64,000 nt of DNA from G958295935 sp965224235 (GTDB taxonomy: Bacteria; Chloroflexota; Dehalococcoidia; Lucifugimonadales; Lucifugimonadaceae). Made by a program: the position numbers and the translations under genes. Numbering within the stretch: position 1 is the first letter of the stretch; each line of letters starts with the position of its first letter. Location: the NCBI GenBank assembly GCA_965224235.1, contig CBDCYP010000002.1, forward strand, positions 1,674,001-1,738,000, written 5' to 3'. Below, one piece after another: positions 30,681 to 38,873 of this stretch. The notes under the pieces were generated by a model. The model saw only the letters and a program-made list of their open reading frames with translations, did no database searches and was not told the origin of the DNA.

Positions 30681-31865
30681 ATGCGATTGTTGCCTAAAGG
30701 GCGGTTTTTTGTTCTAGGCCTGATGCCGATTCTTGCGCTGGCGGTCCTCGCCTGTGGCGGCGGTGACGACGGAGAGCAAACGGACCCCTTCAGGATCGGC
30801 GTGATGGAGTCACTGACAGGCCCCGGCGAGACCTACGGCACCGTGGCCAACCAGGCCAAGCAGATGGCCGTGGACGAGATCAACGCCGCGGGCGGCATCA
30901 ATGGGCGGAGACTGGAGCTCATAGTCGAGGACTCCAAGTGCGCCGCCGCGGACGCCATAATCGCCTATCACAAGTTGACCGACGTGGACGGCCTGAAGAT
31001 CATCCTGGGCACCTCGTGCAGCGGGGCCATGCTCGGCGTCGCGCCGCTGGCCGAGGAGGATGGGGTGATCCTGTTCTCCGGCCTTGCGAGCAACCCCGAT
31101 ATAGCCAAAGCCGGCGACTACATCTTCCGCACCCAAATCAGCGATGTTCAGGTGGGAATCGACACCGGAAACACTCTGTGGGCGGACGGGATCCGCAAAT
31201 TGGCTACGATCACGGAGGAAACCGACTACGCCGAGGGTGTGAGGCGCACCTCGGTCGCCCAGTTCGAGAAACGCGGCGGAGAGATTGTGGCCGAGGAGCG
31301 GTTCGCTTCGGATACTACGGACTTCAGATCGCAACTGACCAAACTGTTCGCCGCGAACCCCGACGCGCTCCACCTCGCGCCCCAGTCCGAATTCGCAGCG
31401 GGGGCCATCGTCAAGCAGACCCGGGAGTTGGGCTACAAAGGTCCGATCTACGCGGAAACGATTTCGGTAGGAACGACCGCCCTCGAGATCGCAGGCGACG
31501 CAGCGACAGGCATGAAGGCCATCACGGCCGACCTCGATCCCGACAACGAGAAAGCGCAAGAAATTCTGGCAGACTTCAGGGAGCGCTACAAGTACGTCAC
31601 GCTGCCGTGGCACCTGGGATCCGCATACGACGACGTCTACATAGCTGCCGAGTGCCTCAAGCAGACCGGCGACGACCAGGATGCAGACGGCTTCCGCGAC
31701 TGTATGTACGGCATTACGTGGAGTGGCGCGATCGGAAACGAATACAGCTTCGACGCCGACGGCGAAGTCGTGGGTCTGTCCAGGGTGGTCGTGGAGGTTC
31801 TGCCAACGGACGAGCGGACCGCCGACAGGAAGCACAAGGTCCTCGGCCCGGCGCCAAAGCCATAG
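30681..31865 (+). CDS. Branched-chain amino acid-type ABC transporter substrate-binding lipoprotein
   Basis: A 394-residue periplasmic-binding-fold protein of the LivJ/LivK type. The N-terminus is a lipoprotein signal with lipobox 'AVLAC'. The mature protein starts 'FRIGVMESLTGPGETYG' and has 'AVDEINAAGGINGRRLELI', 'VDGLKIILGTSCSGAML' and 'GLASNPDIAKAGDYIFRT', typical of Peripla_BP_6. A GGAGAG site supports ATG 30681 rather than an upstream TTG. No permease or ATPase of the Liv type lies nearby, so it is an orphan component or a sensor-type binding protein. The ligand is unknown and may be an amino acid, amide or other small molecule. Confidence 0.88.
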   Translation: MRLLPKGRFFVLGLMPILALAVLACGGGDDGEQTDPFRIGVMESLTGPGETYGTVANQAKQMAVDEINAAGGINGRRLELIVEDSKCAAADAIIAYHKLTDVDGLKIILGTSCSGAMLGVAPLAEEDGVILFSGLASNPDIAKAGDYIFRTQISDVQVGIDTGNTLWADGIRKLATITEETDYAEGVRRTSVAQFEKRGGEIVAEERFASDTTDFRSQLTKLFAANPDALHLAPQSEFAAGAIVKQTRELGYKGPIYAETISVGTTALEIAGDAATGMKAITADLDPDNEKAQEILADFRERYKYVTLPWHLGSAYDDVYIAAECLKQTGDDQDADGFRDCMYGITWSGAIGNEYSFDADGEVVGLSRVVVEVLPTDERTADRKHKVLGPAPKP

Positions 31866-32019
31866 AAACGGCATGCCCCAATACCGCTCGAGAGCTGCCC
31901 GCGAAACCCTCACGCGGCGCCAGGGGTAGGTAGATAGCCCGTCTGCCCGGCGGGGACGGACGCCTTGTCCGCGAGTGTGACCCGCTAACTTTAAGGACTG
32001 CCGGCCTATCGAGTCTTTA

Positions 32020-32890
32020 GAGGGTGTCTAAAAAGCATTGGGATGCGCTAGCCGTCGCAACATCAACCCGGTCATGGCGGCGTATATCCATGCTTCAGTG
32101 GTCTGTGGCAACTGTTCGTAGTCCTTGCTCAGTCGCCGGTATCGCCCCAGCCATTCGAACGTGCGCTCGACGACCCAGCGACGGGGAATGACCTCGAAAG
32201 TGTTCTGGTGCGCTGGACGCCGCACCAACTCCAGCGTCCAATCGCCAACATTCTTGGCCCATAACACCAGCTTGCCAGCGTAGGCCCCGTCCGCCCAGAT
32301 CCGCTCCAGACGCGGGAACCTGCCTACCAAACGCATAAGCGCCAGCCTGGCGCCGTCACGGTCCTGAATGTCGGCCGAATGTACTGCCACGGCCAACACC
32401 AATCCCATAGTGTCTACGATGATGTGCCGCTTTCTTCCACAGACTCTCTTACCGGCATCATAGCCACGAGGCCCCTCTTTTCGGTCGTCTTGACCGATTG
32501 GCTGTCTATGATCGCCGCACTGGGAGACACGTCTCTGCCTTCAGCAACACGCACCTGGTCACGCAGGGCCGCATGGACCCGCTCCAAGCTCCCATCCCGT
32601 CGCCACGTGCGGAAGTAGTGGAACGTGGTACGCCATGGGGGCAGATCGTGGGGGAGCATCCGCCACGCGCACCCGGTGCGCAGCACATAGCGGATAGCGT
32701 TGACTACCTCCCGTCGGGAGTACTTGATTGGCCGGCCTCCAGGTTTGGGAGGGGGCAACAGTGGTTCCAGCAGTTGCCATTCCCGGTCGCTTAGGTCGCT
32801 GGGATATGATTCGCGCTTCATGATTCATGACTCTAAGCGCTTGCCCAACGTCGCTTCTACGCGAACTCTGTACCCTTTTTAGACACCCTC
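32020..32890 (-). mobile_element. IS5-family insertion sequence
   Basis: An 871-bp element with terminal inverted repeats GAGGGTGTCTAAAAA at both ends. The left flank is TTA and the right flank TAA, so the expected 3-bp target duplication is imperfect. A MITE with the same GAGGGTGTCTAA ends begins three bases to the right. The transposase lies in two overlapping frames, as is common in this group. Confidence 0.88.
32028..32821 (-). CDS. IS5-family transposase, two frames joined by -1 frameshift
   Basis: The first frame (32414-32821) gives the N-terminal DUF4096-type part, 'YPSDLSDREWQLLEPLLPPP', and the first catalytic Asp in 'IIDSQSVKT'. The second (to 32028) continues 'GPRGYDAGKRVCGRKRHI' and 'ADGAYAG' (second Asp) with 'RRWVVERTFEWLGRYRRL' (catalytic Glu). 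The switch falls at 'GAAAAGAGGGGCC' (about 32465-32480) and needs a -1 shift, a known expression mechanism in IS5 relatives. The stop codon lies inside the terminal repeat. I read this as programmed frameshifting rather than decay. Confidence 0.85.
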
Positions 32891-32893
32891 TAA

Positions 32894-33033
32894 GAGGGTG
32901 TCTAAAAACAATTGTCATTCTGTCATTCTGAGCGAAGCCGAAGAATCTACTTTCAACGAGGCGGGCCGGCCCATACGGTTGACCCCGGACCGCCCGGTAT
33001 TGCTCAGGACGGAGGGACTTATTAGACACCCTC
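32894..33033. mobile_element. MITE with IS5-like terminal repeats, copy 1
   Basis: A 140-bp non-coding element bounded by GAGGGTGTCTAA and its inverse TTAGACACCCTC. It carries a short 8-bp tandem duplication (tcattctg twice). A second copy of 132 bp, without that duplication, lies at 37130-38904 in opposite orientation, interrupted by IS1182. Shared ends suggest that it is moved by the adjacent IS5-type transposase. Confidence 0.88.
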
Positions 33034-33103
33034 CAAGAAGCGATGTAGTGTGGCAAGCAGCGCATCATGTGCCACCGGTCCGCTGGCGATACGGTTCGAC
33101 CGG

Positions 33104-35473
33104 CTATGACTTCGCCATGCGGTAGCCTGCGCGGGGCTCGGTAAAGATGTACGTTGGGTCATTGGCATCGTCACCCAATTTGCGGCGCAGGTTCTTTACG
33201 GTAGCCCGAAGCAAGTCCCGCTCGCCTGAGTACTCCGACCCCCAGACCCGCCGCAATATCTGGTCGCGGGTCAATACACGTCCGGCGTTGGTTGAAAGCT
33301 CGAAGAGCAGCTTGTACTCGGTTGCCGACAACTGCGCCGGAAGCCCGGACACGGTCACGCCGCGGTCGGCATAGTCGATAGTCAGTTCTTTCAGGCGGTA
33401 GGGCTCGCGCGGCGCAGTTGTGCCGGCTCCTCTCCGCTTCCGCAGGGATGATGCGACTCTCGTCAGCAATTCAGTCGGAGAGAAGGGCTTTATCATGTAA
33501 TCGTCGGCGCCCAAAGCGAGGGCCTTGACTACGTTCTCCTCCTGATCGTTCGCGGACAGGAAGATGATCGGCGCCTCGGACACCTCGCGGATGCGGGTCA
33601 TCAGTTCGAATCCGCTGGTTCCGGGGAGCATCAGGTCCAACAAGACAAGGTGGGGTTGCTCGGTTTCCAACAGGCGCATCATCTCGTCCGTGTTACCGGT
33701 CCCCAACAATCTGTATCCTTGATCGGAGAGAATGTTTCGCAGTAGCCACAGTACTTGAGGCTCGTCGTCCACGGCGAGTATCCGCACCTGATCACTCGAC
33801 GCGACGGCCACAGCATCGCTGGCGGGCTCCTGAACGGCGGCTGCCTCGGGAATCGTAAAGGTGATCCGCGTCCCTCGTTCCTCACCACCGCCCTCGGCCC
33901 GGATGCGGCCTCCGTGCGCCTCGACTATTCCCTTGCAGATCGCGAGCCCCAGGCCCTCGCCCGCGATCCTCTGATCACTGCGGCCGTCATCAATCCGGGA
34001 AAACTTTTTGAATAGTCTGGCTAATTGTTCAGAGGGTATTCCCCTGCCTTCATCCGTTACGGAGATGGCCACGAAAGACCCGTCTCGCGAGGCGGTCACC
34101 CTGATCGTAGAGAAATCCGAAGAGTACTTGGAGGCATTGGAGAGCAGATTGTCCAGCACTTGAGTCATGCGCCGTCCATCCGCCGCGATTAGGGGCAGGT
34201 TCGTAGCGAGGTCCACCTCGACGGTATTCCTTGCCCCGCGGCGGAGGAACGCAGCCTTCGCCTCGTCAACCAGGGTCTTCAAATCGGTAGGTTTGGGAGT
34301 TACGGATAGGGCCCCTGCCTCTATCCGCGTCATGTCGAGAAGGTTGTTTACGAGGCCGCGCAGGTGATCAGACTGCTCGTCTATCATTCGGAAGTACTGA
34401 AGAATCTCGGACATGTCCAGCGGGTCGGAGCTGCCCAACACGATTCCCGTGCACCCCTTGATGGTGGTCAGAGGCGTTCGCAACTCGTGGCTCACCATGG
34501 CCAGGAACTCGTTGCGCTGGCGTTCGATCTCCTCCAGGGGCGTCATGTCCTGGATCACGGCGACAGCGGATACAATTTCCCCGTCATCCGAGTAGATCGG
34601 TGTCGCATTGACGAGAGTGGTCACTTTCCGCCCGTCCGGGAGATCGAACAGGATCTCTTCGGCCCGTACGACCTCGCCGTGACCCAGAGCCCTCGCCAGC
34701 GGGCGATCGTCGCTTTCGTACTTTTGCCCGTCCGTCCGGCGGTAGATCGCCACCTCGTGATATCGCACAAGGGTGGAGCCGGGCTCCGGCGACATGCCCA
34801 GGATGCGCTCCGCCTCCTGGTTGACCGACGCAAAGGTCCCCGTGGCGGCGTCAACCACCATGACACCCACCGGTGATGACTCCACCAGAGCCGCCAGTCG
34901 CCGCCTCTCGGTCTCCAGTTCGTCTCTGGCCCGCCGTTCTTCCTGATATCGCAGGGCGTTGCCGACAGCGATTGCCGCCTGTGACGCGAACATGATCAGG
35001 GTCTCTTCGTCTTCCTCAGAGAACTCCTCGCCGCCTTCCTTCTCCGTTAGATGGATGTTGCCGACCGGCTCGCCGATATGCCGTATCGGCGCCCCCAGGG
35101 ACGGTCTCATCAAGGGGTGGTTAAAAGGGAAACCGCTTGATTGGGGATACCGGGCGAAGTCGGGCAGTCGCAGCGGCTCTTGAATCTCGTTGAGGTAGCG
35201 GAGTGGTCCCGGCTCCTCGTGCGAGCTACCCGACTGCCGGGGCTCGTCGGATGTGATGCCGGATGTGATGAAATCCCGCACGCGCCCGGAGTCGTCGAAC
35301 ATGCCGACCGCGCCATATCGGGCGTCGGTCAGCGAGCGGGCCCCGTCCACGACTTCCCGGAGCACGGTGTCGAGGTCCCAGCTATTGGTGATGCGGCGGC
35401 TGACCTCGCTCATCATGGCGACGCGAGCCCGAAGCCTGTCGATTTCCCGCACTTCCGCGTCGTTCCTCTTCAT
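33104..35473 (-). CDS. Fused sensor histidine kinase / OmpR-PhoB-type response regulator
   Basis: A 789-residue protein holding a whole two-component system in one chain: GAF domain (about 15-180), PAS domain (about 192-310), HisKA with phospho-acceptor His329 in 'FLAMVSHELRTPL', HATPase with 'NLLSNASKYSS', 'DEGRGIPSEQL' and 'GEGLGLAICKG', receiver with 'VDDEP' and phospho-acceptor Asp613 in 'LVLLDLMLPG', and a C-terminal winged helix (about 690-789, 'LSATEYKLLFEL', 'ILRRVWG', 'RRKLG'). There is no membrane span, so it is a cytoplasmic sensor. ATG 35473 is preferred because the GAF-adjacent helix begins there. The gene is divergent from the exoprotein units to the right, which I infer it controls. 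Its first ~40 codons are repeated at 36696, 39944 and 42444. Confidence 0.92.
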   Translation of the reverse strand: MKRNDAEVREIDRLRARVAMMSEVSRRITNSWDLDTVLREVVDGARSLTDARYGAVGMFDDSGRVRDFITSGITSDEPRQSGSSHEEPGPLRYLNEIQEPLRLPDFARYPQSSGFPFNHPLMRPSLGAPIRHIGEPVGNIHLTEKEGGEEFSEEDEETLIMFASQAAIAVGNALRYQEERRARDELETERRRLAALVESSPVGVMVVDAATGTFASVNQEAERILGMSPEPGSTLVRYHEVAIYRRTDGQKYESDDRPLARALGHGEVVRAEEILFDLPDGRKVTTLVNATPIYSDDGEIVSAVAVIQDMTPLEEIERQRNEFLAMVSHELRTPLTTIKGCTGIVLGSSDPLDMSEILQYFRMIDEQSDHLRGLVNNLLDMTRIEAGALSVTPKPTDLKTLVDEAKAAFLRRGARNTVEVDLATNLPLIAADGRRMTQVLDNLLSNASKYSSDFSTIRVTASRDGSFVAISVTDEGRGIPSEQLARLFKKFSRIDDGRSDQRIAGEGLGLAICKGIVEAHGGRIRAEGGGEERGTRITFTIPEAAAVQEPASDAVAVASSDQVRILAVDDEPQVLWLLRNILSDQGYRLLGTGNTDEMMRLLETEQPHLVLLDLMLPGTSGFELMTRIREVSEAPIIFLSANDQEENVVKALALGADDYMIKPFSPTELLTRVASSLRKRRGAGTTAPREPYRLKELTIDYADRGVTVSGLPAQLSATEYKLLFELSTNAGRVLTRDQILRRVWGSEYSGERDLLRATVKNLRRKLGDDANDPTYIFTEPRAGYRMAKS

Positions 35474-35666
35474 TGACCGTCCCCTGACCGTCCCCTCCCG
35501 AGTTTCCGCATCCCCCGCGGCCCGGTAGCGGTGGGCTGCTGGTGTCCGGCATCCTAACACGGCGATGGCCTGTGAACGTTTTTCACGGAAACTCAAGGAA
35601 TTTTCACAGAAACCCAGGGATTTTCACGGATTCTTTCACAGAAACAGGGTTGTTTTTCCCGGCCAT
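35352..35666. repeat. Regulator-start/promoter cassette, copy 1 (parent)
   Basis: This ~315-bp segment covers the first ~40 codons of the fused regulator (minus strand), its leader and the divergent operator array. It recurs at 36696-37010 with a constant offset of 1344 bp and no indels, and in shorter forms at 39944-40209 and 42444-42693. Similarity stops sharply at 'acttc' inside the regulator gene in all three derived copies. This copy is the parent because only here does the regulator continue. Confidence 0.9.
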
Positions 35667-35687
35667 TTCACACGGCCCGTCTAGGAT
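35579..35687 (+). promoter_or_regulatory. Operator array and promoter P1 (exoprotein unit A)
   Basis: TTTCAC boxes start at 35581, 35602, 35622, 35634, 35655 (degenerate TTTCCC) and 35666, at steps of 21, 20, 12, 21 and 11 bp, close to multiples of a helical turn. The -10-like TAGGAT is at 35682-35687, 27 bp after the start of the 35655 box. A box standing in for the -35 element is what PhoB/OmpR-type activators use. I infer that the winged-helix domain of the divergent regulator binds here. Confidence 0.7.
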
Positions 35688-35720
35688 GAAGACAGTTGAT
35701 CCAACGGAAGGAGGCGTCTC

Positions 35721-35774
35721 ATGCAAACAATCCACGTCCACCACCCAGATTCTTGCATTAGGAGAACGTCATGA
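35721..35774 (+). CDS. 17-residue His-containing leader ORF
   Basis: A very strong GGAAGGAGG site six bases upstream precedes a short frame, MQTIHVHHPDSCIRRTS. Its TGA stop overlaps the ATG of the next gene (ATGA), the usual layout for translational coupling. It may be a regulatory leader peptide or simply an entry site for ribosomes. No counterpart is obvious in the other three units. Expression is not proven. Confidence 0.45.
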   Translation: MQTIHVHHPDSCIRRTS

Positions 35775-36378
35775 AGATTCGAGCAAAACTACTTTGGCGA
35801 TGTTGGTCCTGGCGGTCGTAGCCGTCGTGTTGAGCACCGCAACCAGTTACGCCGCACCGGGCGGTCAAGTGCAAGTGGGAGACCTAGTCCAAGCCATCCA
35901 GGCCGCCGAAGACCCGGGCGAGGCATTCAACAACCTATCGCCCCAGGAACGATAGGCGGTAATCAAATATCTGACCAGCGGGACGACCGCGGTGACCGAA
36001 GAGGTCACGATGATCGGGATTGACGGGGCATATACCGCGGCAAGTGGGAATCAGAGTTGTGCCCGTCAGAAAAAAATCACCACCCACACCAGCGACTTGG
36101 GAACAACGATGTGGAAGTACATTTCCAGTACGCTGTGGTGTTGGAACGGCACAGTCATCACCAACGACCCGTACTTCACCCGAGACGCCTGGGCTGTGTG
36201 GCCGTGGCAGTTCGCGGGTCACCTCGACAAGAGCGAATCAGGTGGACAAGGAGACTGGGCGCACCGCGATTACACTCAGGGCCATTTCAAGCAGTGCTGG
36301 GGAATCGACGACGAATGCACGGACGATATGTACCCGGCATTGTCGAAGGCCCAATACGGGGACGGATCATCGGAGTAA
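35771..36378 (+). pseudogene. Exported protein, unit A gene 1, with frameshift and amber codon
   Basis: A ribosome site (GGAG) and ATG 35771 begin 'MKIRAK', but a run of four A's then puts the rest of the signal peptide ('TTLAMLVLAVVAVVLSTATS') in another frame; one extra A would restore it. The mature part 'APGGQVQVGDLVQAIQAAED' ends in 'LSPQER' followed by TAG at 35953-35955, after which the same frame continues 'AVIKYLTSGTTAVTEEV' to 36378. An original CAG codon there is likely. The C-terminal part has four Cys and is Trp-rich. I do not recognise the family. The gene is inactive unless slippage and readthrough occur. Confidence 0.65.
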
Positions 36379-36391
36379 GGAGTAGATCGAG

Positions 36392-36619
36392 ATGCTGGCG
36401 AAATTCATTCACCTATCGCTGTGCCTGGTTCCCGTACTGGCGGCCAGCGTCGCATTCATTGGCATGGGGTTCTGGCTCCGCAGGAAGCAATACGGACCCG
36501 AGTATGACGTGGGAGGTATGGTCGCAATCGTTCTAGGGCTGCTATTGGCGTTAGGTGGGGTTTTGATGGTGCTGGCATTTGTGGCCTACACCGGCCCTCC
36601 ACTGCCGTTAGAACACTGA
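36392..36619 (+). CDS. Small two-helix membrane protein, unit A gene 2
   Basis: A 75-residue protein with two strong membrane helices ('LSLCLVPVLAASVAFIGMGF' and 'MVAIVLGLLLALGGVLMVLA') separated by a short charged loop 'LRRKQYGPEYD'. An AAGGAG site precedes ATG 36392, 13 bp after the preceding stop, so it is the second gene of unit A. Small membrane partners of this kind often act as immunity or anchoring proteins for a secreted product, but nothing in the sequence proves that here. Confidence 0.65.
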   Translation: MLAKFIHLSLCLVPVLAASVAFIGMGFWLRRKQYGPEYDVGGMVAIVLGLLLALGGVLMVLAFVAYTGPPLPLEH

Positions 36620-36639
36620 GCGCCATCAGGGCGGTAAGC

Positions 36640-36676
36640 AAGGTCACGGGGTTCCCTGCCCCGTGACCTTTGTTTT
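36640..36676 (+). terminator. Rho-independent terminator of unit A
   Basis: A perfect 12-bp stem, AAGGTCACGGGG / CCCCGTGACCTT, with a 7-base loop is followed by TGTTTT. It lies about 20 bp after the second gene of unit A and just before the next cassette copy. Confidence 0.9.
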
Positions 36677-36695
36677 GCGACCGGGGGACTTTTTC

Positions 36696-36817
36696 ACTTC
36701 CTGGAGCACGGTGTCGAGGTCCCAGCTATTGGTGATGCGGCGGCTGACCTCGCTCATCATGGCGACGCGAGCCCGAAGCCTGTCGATTTCCCGCACTTCC
36801 GCGTCGTTCCTCTTCAT
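36696..36817 (-). pseudogene. Truncated copy of regulator gene start (copy 2)
   Basis: ATG 36817 starts the same 'MKRNDAEVREIDRLRARVA' as the fused regulator and runs about 40 codons to 'DTVLQEV', where similarity ends. The frame then passes into the terminator region of unit A and stops, so at most a ~57-residue peptide could be made. The upstream leader and operator array are kept intact. Confidence 0.85.
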
Positions 36818-36924
36818 TGACCGTCCCCTGACCGTCCCCTCCCGAGTTTCCGCATCCCCCGCGGCCCGGTAGCGGTGGGCTGCTGGTGTCCGGCATCCTA
36901 ACACGGGCATGGTCTGAGAAGGAT

Positions 36925-37031
36925 TTTCACGGAAACTCAAGGAATTTTCACAGAAACCCAGGGATTTTCACGGATTCTTTCACAGAAACAGGGTTGTTTT
37001 TCACGGCAGATTCACATCCGGCTGCTAATTT
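36925..37031 (+). promoter_or_regulatory. Operator array and promoter P2 (unit B)
   Basis: TTTCAC boxes at 36925, 36946, 36966, 36978 and 36999 plus ATTCAC at 37010 reproduce the P1 spacing exactly. The -10-like TAATTT at 37026-37031 again begins 27 bp after the start of the last full box. Confidence 0.7.
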
Positions 37032-37235
37032 GGACAGCATCACTAAGTCAACCGAGGAGGGCTGCGATGATGAAAATGCTGTCGGTCAAGAAACTGCTCC
37101 AGAGCAAAAAGGTCTTGGGGGTTCTCTTAGAGGGTGTCTAATAAGTCCCTCCGTCCTGAGCAATACCGGGCGGTCCGGGGTCAACTGTATGGGCCGGCCC
37201 GCCTCGTTGAAAGTAGATTCTTCGGCTTCGCTCAG

Positions 37236-38873
37236 AGGCTGTGAGTTTTTTGGGTTCTGTTGTTGTTAGGCGGCATGTTGGTGGCGGAAAGCGCCATTGG
37301 GAAGTTTCACCGGGGCGGGCGCTTGTTGAGGGAGGCAGAATTGCGGGACAGCATTGGCCGCTTTCCGGGCGAATTCACTAGGGAATCCGGATTGACTGGT
37401 CCGGAGCTTATCGGCTGTGCCTGCTTAACCCCCGTGTCTGCCTACGCCATGAACGCCTCCCAACGCAGGAGGTTGTGGGCCACGGCGACAAGGAGCATTA
37501 CGCTGGTGATTTTGGCAAGTCCCCGTACGTTGAATTGGCTCACTCCGTGAAGACGCACCTGGGCGTTCGTCCACTCGGCTACAGACGCCCGCTGCCTGTA
37601 TATGGCTTTGGCCTCGCCGGTGGCCATCCGTTGACGCCACCTTGCCACGTCCGGCCCGTCCCCGTAGCGGGGATCGTAACGCTCCCGTTCGGGCTTGTTC
37701 CGGGGCAACCTCACCGGCGCATACACACTCACCCCACGTTGCTCCAGAGCGGTGATGTCCTCCCGGGTAGCGAAGCCCCCGTCCATCAGGTAGGAGTCAG
37801 GGCGCCGGCCCGTCCGCCTGACCAGTTGTTCCTCCATGGGCGCCGCTTGCCCTGCGTCCGTACCCGACGATGTGACCCCTACTCCGACGATGATCCCGTT
37901 GGCGCTATCAGTGGCCAGTTCGATATTGCAGGCTGGCCGGAAGCCGCCATCCGGCATCTTCATCACCGTTGCCTGGGGGTCTGTGGTGGATACCCGCGCC
38001 TTCGTAACCTTGGGACGCTGAGCCTTCGCCTTGGTGTGCTGTTGGCGTTCCTTCTTCGCTTGTGCCCGGGGCAAGTACGACAGCGCCTCCCGGACCCGTT
38101 CCTCCCGCTCTCGCGCCGCACGCTCCCGCGCCGCACGTTCACGCCGCGTCACACCGGAATCGGGACGCTCCCGCTCCTGCGCCAGCCGCTCCACCTGCGC
38201 CCGCGCCTCCTCCATGCGCCTCTTCAATCCCTGCGCGCCGCGAAAGGACGCGGCGCCGGCGCTCGCCCTCACCCGCATCCCGTCTTGAGCCACACGCTCC
38301 AGCAGGACCGCCCCTGCGGCCATCAGAGAACCTATGATCTGGGTCAAAAGGCCGTCCAGCGCCTCCTGGTGGGCTACCCGGAAGTCAGAGAGCATGTGAT
38401 AGTTGACAGGTACGTTCCCCCTCATCCAGCGGTAGGCGTCGTGCTCTTCGCACAAACGCGCCAGCCGGCGGGCGCTCCCTATACCGTCAACCGTGGCCAG
38501 AAGCCACAACGCCAGCAGCGCTTTGGGGTCTGTCGTTGGGCGGCCTGGCCGGTTCTCCACCGCCTTGACCGGCGCATAAAAGGCCGACAGGTCCAACCTC
38601 TCCAAAAAGCTCCATATAACACGGGCCCGATGCTCTTGAGGCAACCGAGATTCCAGGTCCAATACCGCCCACTCAGGCTGATTCCGCACCGGCCGCAGCA
38701 CCCGGGCCTCACCCGGACTCGTTGGCGCAGGCGCTCGCTTCTCCTCGATGGCCGGAAGTTCAAACAGCGTCTCTTCACTCATGTGTTCACCTCGCCGATA
38801 TGGCTGCCCAATATCGTTGTCCAGCAATCAGCCTCTCAATACCATAGGAGCATAAATGATTTATTCACAGGCT
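37236..38873 (-). mobile_element. IS1182-family insertion sequence, copy 2
   Basis: A 1,638-bp element with the same termini as copy 1 and CTCAG duplications at 37231-37235 and 38874-38878. It inserted into the MITE at a 'ggcttcgctcag' target, the same word that flanks copy 1 on the left, indicating a target preference or homology-guided capture. Confidence 0.92.
37442..38782 (-). CDS. IS1182-family transposase (copy 2)
   Basis: 446 residues, the same as the transposase at 25633-26973 except for one substitution near the N-terminus ('GEARVLRP' instead of 'GEARALRP') and one silent change. The catalytic region and the GAGGTGA ribosome site are intact, so both copies may be active. Confidence 0.92.
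   Translation of the reverse strand: MSEETLFELPAIEEKRAPAPTSPGEARVLRPVRNQPEWAVLDLESRLPQEHRARVIWSFLERLDLSAFYAPVKAVENRPGRPTTDPKALLALWLLATVDGIGSARRLARLCEEHDAYRWMRGNVPVNYHMLSDFRVAHQEALDGLLTQIIGSLMAAGAVLLERVAQDGMRVRASAGAASFRGAQGLKRRMEEARAQVERLAQERERPDSGVTRRERAARERAAREREERVREALSYLPRAQAKKERQQHTKAKAQRPKVTKARVSTTDPQATVMKMPDGGFRPACNIELATDSANGIIVGVGVTSSGTDAGQAAPMEEQLVRRTGRRPDSYLMDGGFATREDITALEQRGVSVYAPVRLPRNKPERERYDPRYGDGPDVARWRQRMATGEAKAIYRQRASVAEWTNAQVRLHGVSQFNVRGLAKITSVMLLVAVAHNLLRWEAFMA

Noticed and set aside
35579..35671. TTTCAC repeats considered as a small CRISPR-like array or iteron origin
   Set aside because: The repeats are six bases long, the spacers are not unique (they are conserved between copies), no cas or replication gene is near, and the fixed distance to a -10 points to a promoter.
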